Shown here in pieces: positions 63,913-64,000 of a stretch of 64,000 nucleotides of DNA. The stretch is from Planctomicrobium piriforme (GTDB taxonomy: Bacteria > Planctomycetota > Planctomycetia > Planctomycetales > Planctomycetaceae). Made by a program: the position numbers and the translations under genes. Under the pieces are notes generated by a model. The model did no database searches, was not told where the DNA came from, and saw only the letters and a list, made by a program, of their open reading frames with translations. Where the stretch lies: positions 1 through 64,000 of the forward strand of contig CAMATH010000023.1 in assembly GCA_945860955.1 (NCBI GenBank). Reading direction: 5' to 3'. Every line of letters starts with the position of its first letter. The stretch's first letter is position 1.

Positions 63913-64000
63913 TCAGCCCCCTGCATCCGCGCCCCGCGCCACAAAGTCCAATTCGCGATACGCCGCGAGCAACTGCCGTTGGGCATGCCCCCACGTGAAT
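63913..64000 (-). CDS. Partial glycosyltransferase C-terminus (runs off right edge)
   Basis: The minus-strand frame from the edge to the TGA at 63913 gives 28 residues, F-T-W-G-H-A-Q-R-Q-L-L-A-A-Y-R and a short tail. The F-T-W-x-x-A-x-x-x-L pattern is typical of the last helices of GT-B (GT1/GT4) glycosyltransferases. The gene is convergent with the helicase gene, with a 25-base gap. Identity depends on a single short motif. Confidence 0.45.
   Translation of the reverse strand, partial: FTWGHAQRQLLAAYRELDFVARGADAGG

Overview
This 64 kb window is GC-rich chromosomal DNA that reads as a member of the Planctomycetota (Planctomycetales). The evidence is the gene content: a DUF1501 protein overlapping a giant cytochrome/DUF1549/DUF1553 protein, a second solo DUF1549/DUF1553 protein, a DUF1559 protein, PPC-domain and PQQ-propeller secreted proteins, Uma2 and DUF4058 proteins, a tetrahydromethanopterin-linked C1 gene, and a cysteine-rich secreted protein. 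MurE and MurF show a peptidoglycan pathway, and the DNPR motif of MurE points to meso-diaminopimelate. No rRNA, tRNA, CRISPR array, insertion sequence or prophage was recognised.

Layout. 0.1-3 kb: an FrhB-like redox protein and a Wzy-like polymerase, probably the end of an exopolysaccharide locus. 3-10.5 kb: PPC protein, a two-domain alpha/beta hydrolase, a site-2-type metalloprotease and a catalase-like/SnoaL fusion. 10.7-13.8 kb: phosphopantetheinyl transferase, CDP-paratose-2-epimerase-like protein and WbuB-like glycosyltransferase. 14.5-17.5 kb: murE-murF. 17.8-33.5 kb: AcpH-like protein behind a 19-bp palindrome, a second two-domain hydrolase, an H4MPT-linked C1 protein, a lactonase, a PQQ-repeat protein, a PIG-L deacetylase, a zinc-ribbon membrane protein, ispF, a GH5 hydrolase, an SDR sugar-nucleotide enzyme, a GT39-like membrane protein and an exported dual-specificity phosphatase. 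33.6-36 kb: solo DUF1549/DUF1553 protein.

The 36-41 kb stretch differs from the rest. It holds dense dispersed and tandem repeats, a DUF4062-like/NB-ARC/TPR STAND protein whose TPR units are nearly identical in DNA, and a Uma2-family nuclease-like protein with an abnormal tail facing a DUF4058 gene. This is the accessory-looking part of the window and the best place to look for an uncharacterised signalling or defence function, although nothing here proves that role.

41-64 kb: DUF11-type lipoprotein, exported thioredoxin followed after 9 bases by a disordered Arg/Glu-rich protein, pyrF, a YceI/membrane-protein pair, thioredoxin-TPR protein, DUF1559 protein, the DUF1549/DUF1553 and DUF1501 overlapping pair, a divergent pair consisting of a small beta-rich protein and a minimal kinase-like protein, a Cys-rich secreted protein, a porin, a UvrD/PcrA-type helicase, and the 3' end of a probable glycosyltransferase running off the right edge.

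Two families of dispersed repeats recur between genes: hairpins bracketed by CCCCGTTGGGG (13.9, 39.4, 39.6, 40.0 and 40.3 kb), and a GATGAAGAGGATGAAAGGGATG motif embedded in longer duplicated blocks (36.3, 36.7, 46.3, 58.9 and 59.1 kb). Product names rest on motif recognition by eye; no database search was run.
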